A DNA stretch of 21,176 nt from an uncultured Bacilli bacterium (lineage in GTDB: Bacteria > Bacillota_I > Bacilli_A > RFN20 > CAG-826). A model generated the notes under the pieces. The model ran no database searches, was not told the DNA's origin, and saw nothing but the letters and a program-made list of their open reading frames with translations. Shown here one piece after another: positions 5,660 through 12,985 of the stretch. Made by a program: the position numbers and the translations under genes. Position 1 is the stretch's first letter. The number at the start of each line of letters is the position of its first letter. The DNA is taken from positions 1 to 21,176 of the forward strand of contig CALVRY010000005.1 in the NCBI GenBank assembly GCA_944358755.1, in the 5' to 3' direction.

Positions 5660-7931
5660 TTCAAACATGCACTGTGCCGCTTGTAAAGGCAATATTGAAA
5701 CTACCCTAAAAAAGATGGATGGCGTTCTTGAAGTTAGTGCTAATTTAGTAAATAACGTCGTAAAAGTCCGCTATAATGAGAAAAAAATTAATGAACAAGA
5801 TATCATCAACGCATGTAAAGGCATTGGATATAAACTTGAAGTTATTGATGAAGATGAACAATATTCAAAAGAAAAAAGTTATAAGCTTGACCTAATTAAA
5901 ATTATTGTTGGTTTAGTTTTGCTTATCCCACTCATGTTTTTTTCAATGAGTGATATGTATTCTGGTTTAATACCCGATGCATTAAAAGAACCACTTTATT
6001 TATTGCCTCTTGTTGAGCTTGGTTTAACTCTCGTAATAATTGTTATTTTCTTTAATTATTATATAAGTGGATTTAAGAGTTTAATTAAACTTTCCCCAAA
6101 TATGGATAGTTTGATTTTTCTTGGATCATTATTTTCTTTAGTTTATTCGTTATATTTTATTATTAAACTTATCGTTTCGCCTGGTGATTATTTTGTTTAC
6201 GAAATGGAACCAGGAAAAATTATGTTCCATACTTATTTAGATAGTGCAGCAATGATTCTTGTTATTGTTTCAATTGGTAAATTAATAGAAAATTTATCAA
6301 AAAGAAAAGCAAGAAGTACTATTAATGAACTTTTAAAACTTCGTCCAAAATACGCAAATTTAATAAAAGATAATGAAATTGTTAAAGTAGAAACTAAATT
6401 TTTAAAAGCAGGCGATAAAATTATTATTAAGGAAGGTGAAACTATCCCATTAGATGGCGTGATAGTAAACGGAACAACTAGTGTCGATGAATCTTTATTA
6501 ACAGGCGAATCTTTACCTATATATAAAGAAGAAGGCGAAAAAGTAATCGGTGGAAGTGTTAATAAAGACGGAAGTATCACGGTTTTAATCGATAAAAGCA
6601 AAAAGGGCAATGTTTTAAGTAAAATCATAAGTCTTGTTATGGAAGCAAGTAACATGGATACAAAATTAACTAGAAAAGTTGATCGAGTAGCTCGTGTTTT
6701 TGTTCCTGTGGTTTTAGGAATTAGTTTACTTGTTTTCTTAATTTGGATAATTATTGATTATGCAACAAATGGCGGGAATCCTACTTTAGGTACACATTTT
6801 ACTTCTGGATTTGATGAAGCGTTTAGTTTTGCAATCAGTGTTATGGTTGTATCTTGTCCTTGTGCCTTAGGACTTGCGACTCCAATTTCGCTTTTATGTG
6901 GATCTTCTTTATTTGCAAAAAATGGAATTTTAGTTAATAAAAGTGAAGCAATTGAAAATATGAAAGACATCGATTGCTTAGTTTTAGATAAAACAAATAC
7001 AATTACAAATGGAAAATTAACAGTTAATAAATACAACATTTTTTCGAAAAACCCTGCAAAACATAATCAAATTTATACAATTGAGAAATTCTCTACTCAT
7101 CCTTTAAGTGAAGGAATTGCAACTCTTTTATCAAAAGAATGCGAACTTGATAAAAATTTCACAATGATTTCTAATGTGCCAGGAAGAGGTGTTAAAGGGA
7201 TTTATAAAGATGAAACAATCTTTATTGGAAATGATATGCTTTTAAATGATGAGTATCATGGTGAAACTAATGAAGCTTTAAATAAATATTTAGATGAATT
7301 CAAAACGGAAGGCACTTTGCCAATTATTGCTTTTACTGAAAATGAAATTATTGCGATTTTCTCTTTAAAGGACGAACTCAAGAAAGATGCCAAAGAATTT
7401 ATTCAAGAAGTTAAAAGAGTTTTCAAAAAAGTTGTTTTACTTACTGGAGATAATGAAATAATTGCAAAAAATATTGCTAACGAAGTTGGAATTGAAGAAG
7501 TTATAGCTAATGTTAAACCTGATGGAAAGGGCGACCTCATCAAAAAGCTAAAAGAAGAAAACTATAAAGTTATGATGGTTGGAGATGGCGTAAACGATTC
7601 AATTGCTTTGACTTTAGCTGATGTTGGAGTAGGTATCGCAAAAGGAAGCGACGTCGCTCTTGCAAGTAGTGACTTCATTTTAATGAATGATAATTTATTA
7701 GATATTATCGATATTATTAAGATTTCTAAAAAGATTAGAACGAATATTAATTTCAATTTACTTTGGGCTTTCATTTATAATGTTGTCTTTATTCCAGTCG
7801 CTGCTGGAGTATTTGCACCACTCAGTTTTGTCTTATCACCAATGTATGCTTCAATGCTTATGGCATTAAGTAGTGTGACAGTTTGTATTAATGCATTAAC
7901 TTTATTTTTATATAAAAGAAAAATCCAATAA
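5643..7931 (+). CDS. copA: Copper-type P1B ATPase with DKTNT motif
   Basis: 762 residues with GTG start at 5643, preceded by AGGGGGAG about eight bases upstream. An N-terminal HMA metal-binding domain carries MHCAAC (Cys11, Cys14). Membrane helices flank the TGES actuator motif (287-290). The metal site is SCPCALG (Cys405-Pro-Cys407), with YN (712-713) and MALSS (740-744) in the last two helices, the pattern of Cu+ exporters. The P-domain has THPLSEG (His486-Pro487), LLTGDN and GDGVND (647-652). The phosphorylation site reads DKTNT, with Asp449, where almost all P-type ATPases have DKTGT. Codon AAT at 6996-6998 gives Asn452. The protein pumps Cu+ from the cytoplasm outward using ATP. It overlaps the flavodoxin gene, and its last codons contain the -35 region of the sigma-factor promoter. 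Confidence 0.93.
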   Translation: MEKIFNSNMHCAACKGNIETTLKKMDGVLEVSANLVNNVVKVRYNEKKINEQDIINACKGIGYKLEVIDEDEQYSKEKSYKLDLIKIIVGLVLLIPLMFFSMSDMYSGLIPDALKEPLYLLPLVELGLTLVIIVIFFNYYISGFKSLIKLSPNMDSLIFLGSLFSLVYSLYFIIKLIVSPGDYFVYEMEPGKIMFHTYLDSAAMILVIVSIGKLIENLSKRKARSTINELLKLRPKYANLIKDNEIVKVETKFLKAGDKIIIKEGETIPLDGVIVNGTTSVDESLLTGESLPIYKEEGEKVIGGSVNKDGSITVLIDKSKKGNVLSKIISLVMEASNMDTKLTRKVDRVARVFVPVVLGISLLVFLIWIIIDYATNGGNPTLGTHFTSGFDEAFSFAISVMVVSCPCALGLATPISLLCGSSLFAKNGILVNKSEAIENMKDIDCLVLDKTNTITNGKLTVNKYNIFSKNPAKHNQIYTIEKFSTHPLSEGIATLLSKECELDKNFTMISNVPGRGVKGIYKDETIFIGNDMLLNDEYHGETNEALNKYLDEFKTEGTLPIIAFTENEIIAIFSLKDELKKDAKEFIQEVKRVFKKVVLLTGDNEIIAKNIANEVGIEEVIANVKPDGKGDLIKKLKEENYKVMMVGDGVNDSIALTLADVGVGIAKGSDVALASSDFILMNDNLLDIIDIIKISKKIRTNINFNLLWAFIYNVVFIPVAAGVFAPLSFVLSPMYASMLMALSSVTVCINALTLFLYKRKIQ

Positions 7932-7955
7932 TTTATTAAAATTAATCGTATTTAT
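7924..7955 (+). promoter_or_regulatory. ECF-sigma-type promoter of the sigma/anti-sigma operon
   Basis: TCCAATAATTTATT (7924-7937) and TCGTATTTAT (7946-7955) are separated by eight variable bases. The same two blocks at identical spacing occur at 9648-9679. CCAATAA to CGTA spacing is 15 bases, as expected for ECF sigma promoters (-35 near AAC, -10 near CGT). The -35 block overlaps the copA stop codon (7929-7931). Transcription would start at about 7957-7959, right at the sigma ATG. Confidence 0.75.
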
Positions 7956-7958
7956 GAT

Positions 7959-8477
7959 ATGAAGGGTGAAAATTTAAAAGAATACATAGTTTGTTTCAAA
8001 AACGGAAATTATGCTTCTTTCGAAAATTTTTACAATGAAGTAAAAAATCAGATTTTTTATAACATTTATTCTTTTACAAAAGATAAAGATTTGTCTGAAG
8101 ATTTGCTTCAAGAAACCTTCACGAAGTTTTTATCAAACATAAATAATGTTGATGAAAACGAAAATATCGTAGGGCTTTTGATTTTAATGAGTCGCAACAT
8201 TACTTTTGACTATTTTAAAAAGCACGGAAGAGTAAGAAATTTTGAAGATCATGAAGAAGTTCATTATCATGATGAGAATGAAATTGATAAAACTCTTCTC
8301 CTTGATAAAATTAGTCAAATTTTAAACGAAAAAGAGTTAGAAATCTTTACACTTCATGTCTTAAGTGATTTAACTTTTGAGGAAATTGCTAAATTAAAAC
8401 ATAAAGCTTTAGGCACAGTCCTTTGGAGTTATAACAACTCTATTAAGAAAATTAGAAAAAGGATGGGTTTGTTATGA
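7959..8477 (+). CDS. ECF-family RNA polymerase sigma factor
   Basis: 172 residues, typical ECF length. Region 2 spans about 20-88: FENFYNEVKNQIFYNIYSFT, DLSEDLLQETFTKFL, and MSRNITFDYFKKHG. Region 4 spans about 115-166, with the helix-turn-helix TFEEIAKLKHKALGTVLWSY that reads the -35 box. Region 1.1 and region 3 are absent, as in group IV sigma factors. The start lies at or within two bases of the predicted transcription start, so the mRNA is probably leaderless, and no SD site is present. The stop overlaps the next ATG by four bases. It likely drives its own promoter (7924-7955) and the lipoprotein promoter (9648-9679). The inducing signal is unknown. Confidence 0.9.
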   Translation: MKGENLKEYIVCFKNGNYASFENFYNEVKNQIFYNIYSFTKDKDLSEDLLQETFTKFLSNINNVDENENIVGLLILMSRNITFDYFKKHGRVRNFEDHEEVHYHDENEIDKTLLLDKISQILNEKELEIFTLHVLSDLTFEEIAKLKHKALGTVLWSYNNSIKKIRKRMGLL

Positions 8478-9631
8478 AAAAGATCGTTGATAAAGACATA
8501 GTAGAAATGTTTAAATCTAGCAAAGATTATAAAGTTAAAAAAGACGCAAAAACTGTTTTTAACGCATTTTTAGAAAACCAAAAAACTGAAGAAAAAAGTG
8601 TTGAAAAAGTAAAAAAATCCCACAAAAATTACTTTATTTTTGGTGGAATTGGAATTGGCAGTTTAGCTGTTGCAGCCGCATCTATGCTTATTGTTTTTGG
8701 TTTAAATAATAATGCGGAAAATCCTGATAATCCAGGAGGTGGCACAGTTGTTGTTCCACCAAATTTAGTCGATCTTAATAGCAATTCATTAACAAACGAA
8801 CTTTTAACTTTCTCAAGTTTTGGCTCTCACGATGCAAGCGAAAATAGAACAAATAAATTATTAACTAATGTATTAAAAAGAAATAATCTTTCAGAAAGCT
8901 CTTTTGAAATAATTGTTGATAGTTATGATTCAATCAATCAAGGCGTTTTAGATATTTTAAATAAAGAAGAAAATGTCAAAATGGAAATCGCAAAAGAGAT
9001 TAATCAAGAAATTGATGGTGAAACTTATAAATTTGTCGATAATTATTATTCTTCAAGCGACGATTTTAAGGAACCATTTATGTCTTTTTACTATCAGGAT
9101 AAAGATTTTGAAGATTTAGCTGCTCCTAATCGCCCTCAATATGGTGTCATGAAATATGGAGATGACTGTTTTGAATGTATTATTCAAAAAGAAACTGAAA
9201 ATGAAGAAGACGAATACGAAGAAGAAGTAAACATCCTCCTTATTAATAAAGATAATAGTAAAGTTACTTTTATCGAAAAAGAACACGAATTTGAAGGTAG
9301 AGAAAGTGAAAATACTTATTCTATCGCTGAATACGAAAATGAAAATGCTTTCAAAAGAGACGAAGACAATTTTATTTCAAAATTAACTTATGAAATTGAA
9401 AACGAAGGTCATGAAGAAGAAATTGAAATTAGTGTTGAAACTAGAGATTATCAATGCGAATTCCAAAATGTAAGAATGATTGATAAAGATCCATTAACTT
9501 ATTTATTTACAGTCGAGTATGAAAACGAAAGAAATGATATCGAAGTTGAAGATTTAGATGTAAAACTTGTTTATGAAGACGGAAAAAGAACCTATTCTAG
9601 CGGAGAAAATCTTGAAATTTCAAAAAGTTAA
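8474..9631 (+). CDS. Putative anti-sigma factor, single-pass membrane protein
   Basis: 385 residues, coupled to the sigma gene by an ATGA overlap. Residues 1-52 are a basic cytoplasmic segment (MKKIVDKDIVEMFKSSKDYK) that would bind the sigma factor. A membrane helix spans about 53-77 (YFIFGGIGIGSLAVAAASML). Residues 78-385 are outside, starting with a Gly/Pro linker (NPDNPGGG) and then a very acidic, beta-rich domain. The second half (about 240-350) resembles the C-terminal part of the downstream lipoprotein, with EGRESEN, KLTYEIENEG and DYQCEF matching EGRETES, ELEYSIEIEN and EYEVEKF. No known anti-sigma zinc motif is visible. The assignment rests on the topology and the operon position. Holding the sigma factor at the membrane until a surface signal arrives is inference. 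Confidence 0.75.
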   Translation: MKKIVDKDIVEMFKSSKDYKVKKDAKTVFNAFLENQKTEEKSVEKVKKSHKNYFIFGGIGIGSLAVAAASMLIVFGLNNNAENPDNPGGGTVVVPPNLVDLNSNSLTNELLTFSSFGSHDASENRTNKLLTNVLKRNNLSESSFEIIVDSYDSINQGVLDILNKEENVKMEIAKEINQEIDGETYKFVDNYYSSSDDFKEPFMSFYYQDKDFEDLAAPNRPQYGVMKYGDDCFECIIQKETENEEDEYEEEVNILLINKDNSKVTFIEKEHEFEGRESENTYSIAEYENENAFKRDEDNFISKLTYEIENEGHEEEIEISVETRDYQCEFQNVRMIDKDPLTYLFTVEYENERNDIEVEDLDVKLVYEDGKRTYSSGENLEISKS

Positions 9632-9647
9632 AAAAATTTAAAAAAAG

Positions 9648-9679
9648 TCCAATAATTTATTTTCTTCTATCGTATTTAT
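9648..9679 (+). promoter_or_regulatory. ECF-sigma-type promoter of the lipoprotein gene
   Basis: TCCAATAATTTATT (9648-9661) and TCGTATTTAT (9670-9679) repeat the blocks of 7924-7955 at exactly the same spacing, while the eight bases between differ. Transcription would start near 9681, leaving a leader with an AAAGGAG ribosome binding site before the ATG at 9710. Confidence 0.78.
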
Positions 9680-9709
9680 AGTAAATCAATAAGATAAAGG
9701 AGAAAAATT

Positions 9710-10630
9710 ATGAAAAAAACAAATTTATTCAAAACTGCGTTATTAGGATTAACACTTGGTGTAATCAGTTCATGTGGTGGTACAACACCTAGTACAAATT
9801 TAGGACAAGATACAAATGGTGATGGTGTCGTTAGTGGAAACGAAGTAAGTGCTAAGAAAGTTCAAACTTTACAAGCTGTTACAAGTATTAATTTACTAAA
9901 TTCATTATCGGATGTTTCACCTGGTTTAATGCAAAATAAGTTAATGGCAAGAAGAGATGCGACAGCTTCAACAGAGGATATCGAAAAAATTTTGCCGCAA
10001 CTTGATGTTTTATTGACAAATGATGCTCTAGTTACATCAACTTTAGAAGATGTTGAGACAACAATCGGCGAAGAAACTTTTGAAAAGAAAGAAACTATTA
10101 CTTTCAAAGATTCTTCATTAAAAGATGTAACTTACACTCTTGTTTACAACTCTAGAGTTCACGAAGAAAGAGATGATGATGAAATTGAAAAAATCACAAT
10201 AATGAGTGGAGTTGTCTTAATTGATGAAACAACAACATATAAATTCGTTTCTCACATGGAAGAAGAAAATGAAGATGACGAAAACGAAAAAGAAAGAAAC
10301 TTCAAAGTTCAGGTTGATGAAAGAAGTTATGTATTAGTCGAAGAAAGTTATGAAAAAGAAGGAAGAGAAACAGAAAGCGAATTCGAATATACATTTGTAA
10401 ATAATGGAAGAAAAGAACTTGAATATTCTATAGAAATTGAAAATGAAAAATTTGAAAACGATATTGAATTTGAAATTAATGATCGTGAATATGAGGTAGA
10501 AAAATTTACTGATAAAGATGGTAAAGAATTATACAAAGTTAAAATTAAAGAAGATGATAATTTTAAGGAATTATTTATCTATGAAAAAGTAGTCGATGAA
10601 GCTGGAAATGTAAGTTTCATTCGAAAGTAA
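9710..10630 (+). CDS. Acidic lipoprotein with EF-hand-like loop, paralogous to the anti-sigma ectodomain
   Basis: 306 residues with a lipoprotein signal: KKTNLFKTALLGLTLGVISSC, lipobox ISSC and lipidated Cys22. A Gly/Thr/Ser linker follows. Residues 34-45 form a complete 12-position EF-hand-like calcium loop, DTNGDGVVSGNE (Asp34, Asn36, Asp38, Ser42, Glu45). The rest is strongly acidic, and about 180-290 aligns with the outer domain of the anti-sigma candidate, including EGRETES and ELEYSIEIEN. The ATG is supported by AAAGGAG (9697-9703) at good spacing. An ECF-type promoter precedes it, and a strong terminator follows. It is probably anchored on the outer face of the membrane, and may sense or bind ions or help regulate the anti-sigma factor. 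No recognised family. Confidence 0.82.
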   Translation: MKKTNLFKTALLGLTLGVISSCGGTTPSTNLGQDTNGDGVVSGNEVSAKKVQTLQAVTSINLLNSLSDVSPGLMQNKLMARRDATASTEDIEKILPQLDVLLTNDALVTSTLEDVETTIGEETFEKKETITFKDSSLKDVTYTLVYNSRVHEERDDDEIEKITIMSGVVLIDETTTYKFVSHMEEENEDDENEKERNFKVQVDERSYVLVEESYEKEGRETESEFEYTFVNNGRKELEYSIEIENEKFENDIEFEINDREYEVEKFTDKDGKELYKVKIKEDDNFKELFIYEKVVDEAGNVSFIRK

Positions 10631-10655
10631 AAAAAGTAGTATTTTTGATAAAATT

Positions 10656-10690
10656 TCCTAGGAAAAATTAAAAATTCCTAGGATTTTTTT
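10656..10690 (+). terminator. Intrinsic terminator of the lipoprotein gene
   Basis: TCCTAGGAA (10656-10664) and TTCCTAGGA (10675-10683) form a 9-bp stem around a 10-base A/T loop, followed by seven T residues (10684-10690). Confidence 0.92.
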
Positions 10691-10746
10691 AATTAAAAAA
10701 ATACTGAAATTAGGTTAAATTTATAGAAACTATTTGAAGTTTATTT

Positions 10747-10752
10747 TATAAT
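10747..10752 (+). promoter_or_regulatory. -10 box of the smpB operon, leaderless start
   Basis: TATAAT at 10747-10752 lies seven bases before the smpB ATG (10760), so the mRNA would begin at the start codon. There is no SD site. No clear -35 box is seen. Confidence 0.65.
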
Positions 10753-10759
10753 CTATTGC

Positions 10760-11218
10760 ATGACTGATAGCGGAATAAAAGTTATATGTAGCAACAAAAA
10801 AGCGACTTTTAATTATTTCTTATCCGATTTTATTGAAGCCGGACTTGTTTTGACTGGAACAGAAATTAAATCTATCAGACAAAGAAATGTTTCTTTGAAT
10901 GATTCTTACGTTGTTTTTAAAAATCATGAAGCTTTTATTTTGAATATGAATATCAGCGTTTATGATAAAGGCACAGTTTTCAATCATGATCCTTTAAGAA
11001 CAAGAAAACTTCTTTTAAATAAAAGAGAAATTTTAAAATATGAACAAAAGGTTATAAAAGAAGGTTACACAATTGTTCCGACAAAATTATATTTAAAAAA
11101 AGGCAAAGCGAAGTTAGAAATTGCCCTTGGTAAAGGTAAAAAACTTTACGATAAACGTGAAACTATAAAAGAAAGAGACGACAAGAGAAATGTAGCTCGT
11201 GCTTTAAAGAGGAAATGA
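10760..11218 (+). CDS. smpB: SsrA-binding protein SmpB
   Basis: 152 residues, normal SmpB length. The family core is intact: EAGLVLTGTEIKSIRQRNVS, LNDSYVVF, FNHDPLRTRKLLLNKREI, KEGYTIVPTKLYLKKGKAKL and LGKGKKLYDKRETIKERD, with a basic C-terminal tail (DDKRNVARALKRK) that enters the ribosomal mRNA channel. SmpB binds tmRNA and helps rescue stalled ribosomes. The tmRNA gene is not in this window. The ATG is placed by the -10 box seven bases upstream and the absence of an SD site. Its stop overlaps the next frame (ATGA at 11215-11218), and the following S-component gene is therefore in the same transcript. Confidence 0.97.
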   Translation: MTDSGIKVICSNKKATFNYFLSDFIEAGLVLTGTEIKSIRQRNVSLNDSYVVFKNHEAFILNMNISVYDKGTVFNHDPLRTRKLLLNKREILKYEQKVIKEGYTIVPTKLYLKKGKAKLEIALGKGKKLYDKRETIKERDDKRNVARALKRK

Positions 11219-11220
11219 AA

Positions 11221-12060
11221 ATGAGAAAAATGTCACTCCTTTATAAAATAAGTTACAGTGCACTTTTTATTGCACTTGGAGTAATTTTATCTCGTTTTGT
11301 AAGTATCCCTGGCCTTTTCGGGTTGCCATTTTTAAAAGTTTCTCCTGCAAATAGTGTTGTGATGTTTTCAAGTTTTTATTTAGGTCCTTTTTTTGGCTTT
11401 TTAGTAGGAACATTAGTTGATACTTTAGGGGCTTTACTTTTCCCAACTGGAGCCTATAATCCTTTATTTACAATAGCAGCTAGTTTAACTGGTTTAATGC
11501 CATATCTTTGTTATTGGGTTATAAGAAAATTACATTTTGAAGATAAATTTCCAGTTATTTCCACGATTTTAATAATTCTTTTTAACGTTTTAATTGATTT
11601 ATTTTTGATTTTTAATGATGAAATCTATAGCGAAAGTGGCAAAACCGCTTATATTTTATATCCTTGGTTAAAATGGACTATAAGTTTAGTAAGTTTAGCG
11701 CTATCTATCGCGTTTTTTGTTTGTTTATATTTCTTAAATAAAAAGTATAAAAATAAGAAATTTAGTCATTTTTATAATATAAATATTATTGCTAGTAGCG
11801 TTTATTTGACATATTTTGTTTTTAAAATTCCTGTTGGAAGCGCAGTCCAAGCTTTTGTTTTAAATTGGGAATTTATGATCATTTTAACCGCAAGACTTTT
11901 GACTGGTTTTATCACAAGTTTTGTTCATATATTTTTAATTTCAATTGCTCTTGATGTTTCTTTACACTTTAATGTCGAAGGAGCATTGTTAAGCGAAGAT
12001 AGCATATTTAAAAGATTAAAAAAGAATAACGAGAAGTTAGAGGTAAGCGATGGAAAATAA
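11221..12060 (+). CDS. ECF transporter S component, folate family
   Basis: 279 residues with about six membrane helices. The N-terminus has the S-component motif of the folate/thiamine-like group: SALFIALGVILSRFVSIPGL, then LGPFFGFLVGTLVDTLGALL and FPTGAYNPLFTIAASLTGLM. The GxxxGxLxDxxGxxxFPTG block is typical of the folate-family S components (FolT-like), which bind the vitamin outside the membrane and dock on EcfT with the EcfA ATPases. The EcfA1-EcfA2-EcfT genes lie at 15134-17734, so a complete transporter can be assembled. Start 11221 is chosen over 11215 because AGAGGAAA ends seven bases upstream. The substrate is inferred, not shown. It follows smpB and precedes the small acidic gene in one transcript. 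Confidence 0.85.
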   Translation: MRKMSLLYKISYSALFIALGVILSRFVSIPGLFGLPFLKVSPANSVVMFSSFYLGPFFGFLVGTLVDTLGALLFPTGAYNPLFTIAASLTGLMPYLCYWVIRKLHFEDKFPVISTILIILFNVLIDLFLIFNDEIYSESGKTAYILYPWLKWTISLVSLALSIAFFVCLYFLNKKYKNKKFSHFYNINIIASSVYLTYFVFKIPVGSAVQAFVLNWEFMIILTARLLTGFITSFVHIFLISIALDVSLHFNVEGALLSEDSIFKRLKKNNEKLEVSDGK

Positions 12061-12217
12061 CGAAAATAAAGAAGAATTAATTCCTGAAAATGTTGAAGAA
12101 AACGAAGAAAACGTAGAGAATGGAAAAATTGAAAAAGGTCCAATTGGACTTTTGATATTTTTCATTGTTTTATTAGTTTTAATAATAGCAGTTTTAATAG
12201 TTTTGCTCGTTTTATAA
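12050..12217 (+). CDS. Small acidic tail-anchored membrane protein, 55 residues
   Basis: The 55-residue product has an acidic N-terminal half (MENNENKEELIPENVEENEE), a short linker (GKIEKGPIG) and one C-terminal helix of about 22 hydrophobic residues (LLIFFIVLLVLIIAVLIVLL). This is a tail-anchored topology, with the acidic part probably on the cytoplasmic side. AGAGG (12039-12043) six bases upstream supports the ATG. The gene overlaps the end of the S-component gene by 11 bases, so it is translated from that transcript. It has no family that I recognise. It could be a regulatory subunit of the transporter or a stability factor. That is inference only. Confidence 0.6.
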   Translation: MENNENKEELIPENVEENEENVENGKIEKGPIGLLIFFIVLLVLIIAVLIVLLVL

Positions 12218-12350
12218 AAATAGTACTTTTTTAAATTTTCTCGGAAAAAATTAAAAAAAGTCCAAAGATTTTGAAAAAACATAGGAAAAAATAAAAAAAT
12301 GTAGGAAAAAAGTTAATTTTTGCAGGGTTTTTCAAGAAAATAATATATTT

Positions 12351-12380
12351 TTTCAAAAAATCCTCAAAATGTAATATAAT
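12351..12380 (+). promoter_or_regulatory. Promoter of the membrane protein-pepT operon
   Basis: TTTCAA (12351-12356) and TATAAT (12375-12380) are 18 bases apart. The GTG at 12387 is six bases after the -10 box, so the transcript should be leaderless. Confidence 0.55.
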
Positions 12381-12386
12381 AAAAAA

Positions 12387-12983
12387 GTGGAAAAATTAGA
12401 TTTTAAAAAACAAAAATGGTTAATAGTTAGTATTGTTGTTGGAACGATTCTTATCGCATCAGGAATTGGAGTTTTTTGTGGACTTTATTTTTCTACACCA
12501 AAATATATATGGATTAAGAACAATATTGATGTCACCGAGCTTCCTTCTCAAAACGATTCTGGTTCGATAAACGAAGAAAAATATTACACATTAAATGATA
12601 CTGATATTGTTAGCTTTAATGAAGAAACACAGACTATTAAGATTAGTTTAAATGAACTTGAAGAAAGTAATGCTTCTTATTCCAGTTTTTTGCTTAATTT
12701 TCATTTAGAAATTGAAGCCTCTAATTCTGATTTGGATTCATCTAATTTATATACGGATGCCAAAGTAGTAGTTTCATTAAATAGCGAGGAAGAACTAAAA
12801 ACATTTGATTATAGCAATTATCCTATAACCAAAATTAGTTATGAATTTTCATTTAGTAAAAGTGAAAATTTTGATGAAATAAGTTTTAATTTAGATGGAA
12901 GCATTTATGATGAAAACGAAATCAAAAAATCAGATATTAATTATAAAAAAGATCTATTTTATTTTAATGTTTTGGGAGAATAA
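12387..12983 (+). CDS. Single-pass membrane-anchored protein of unknown function
   Basis: 198 residues with a GTG start. A basic N-terminus (MEKLDFKKQK) precedes one membrane helix (about 11-35, WLIVSIVVGTILIASGIGVF) and an outside domain of about 160 residues rich in Asp, Glu, Ser and Asn with alternating strands. The helix could also act as an uncleaved signal anchor. I recognise no family. No lipobox cysteine and no catalytic motif are visible. It is two bases before the pepT ATG, and these two genes form one operon. The start rests on the position of the -10 box. A surface-exposed accessory or regulatory role is possible but unsupported. Confidence 0.65.
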   Translation: MEKLDFKKQKWLIVSIVVGTILIASGIGVFCGLYFSTPKYIWIKNNIDVTELPSQNDSGSINEEKYYTLNDTDIVSFNEETQTIKISLNELEESNASYSSFLLNFHLEIEASNSDLDSSNLYTDAKVVVSLNSEEELKTFDYSNYPITKISYEFSFSKSENFDEISFNLDGSIYDENEIKKSDINYKKDLFYFNVLGE

Positions 12984-12985
12984 TT

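Noticed and set aside
6233..7774. Long minus-strand frames opposite copA
   Set aside because: They have no promoter or family likeness and are mirror frames of a clear P-type ATPase gene.
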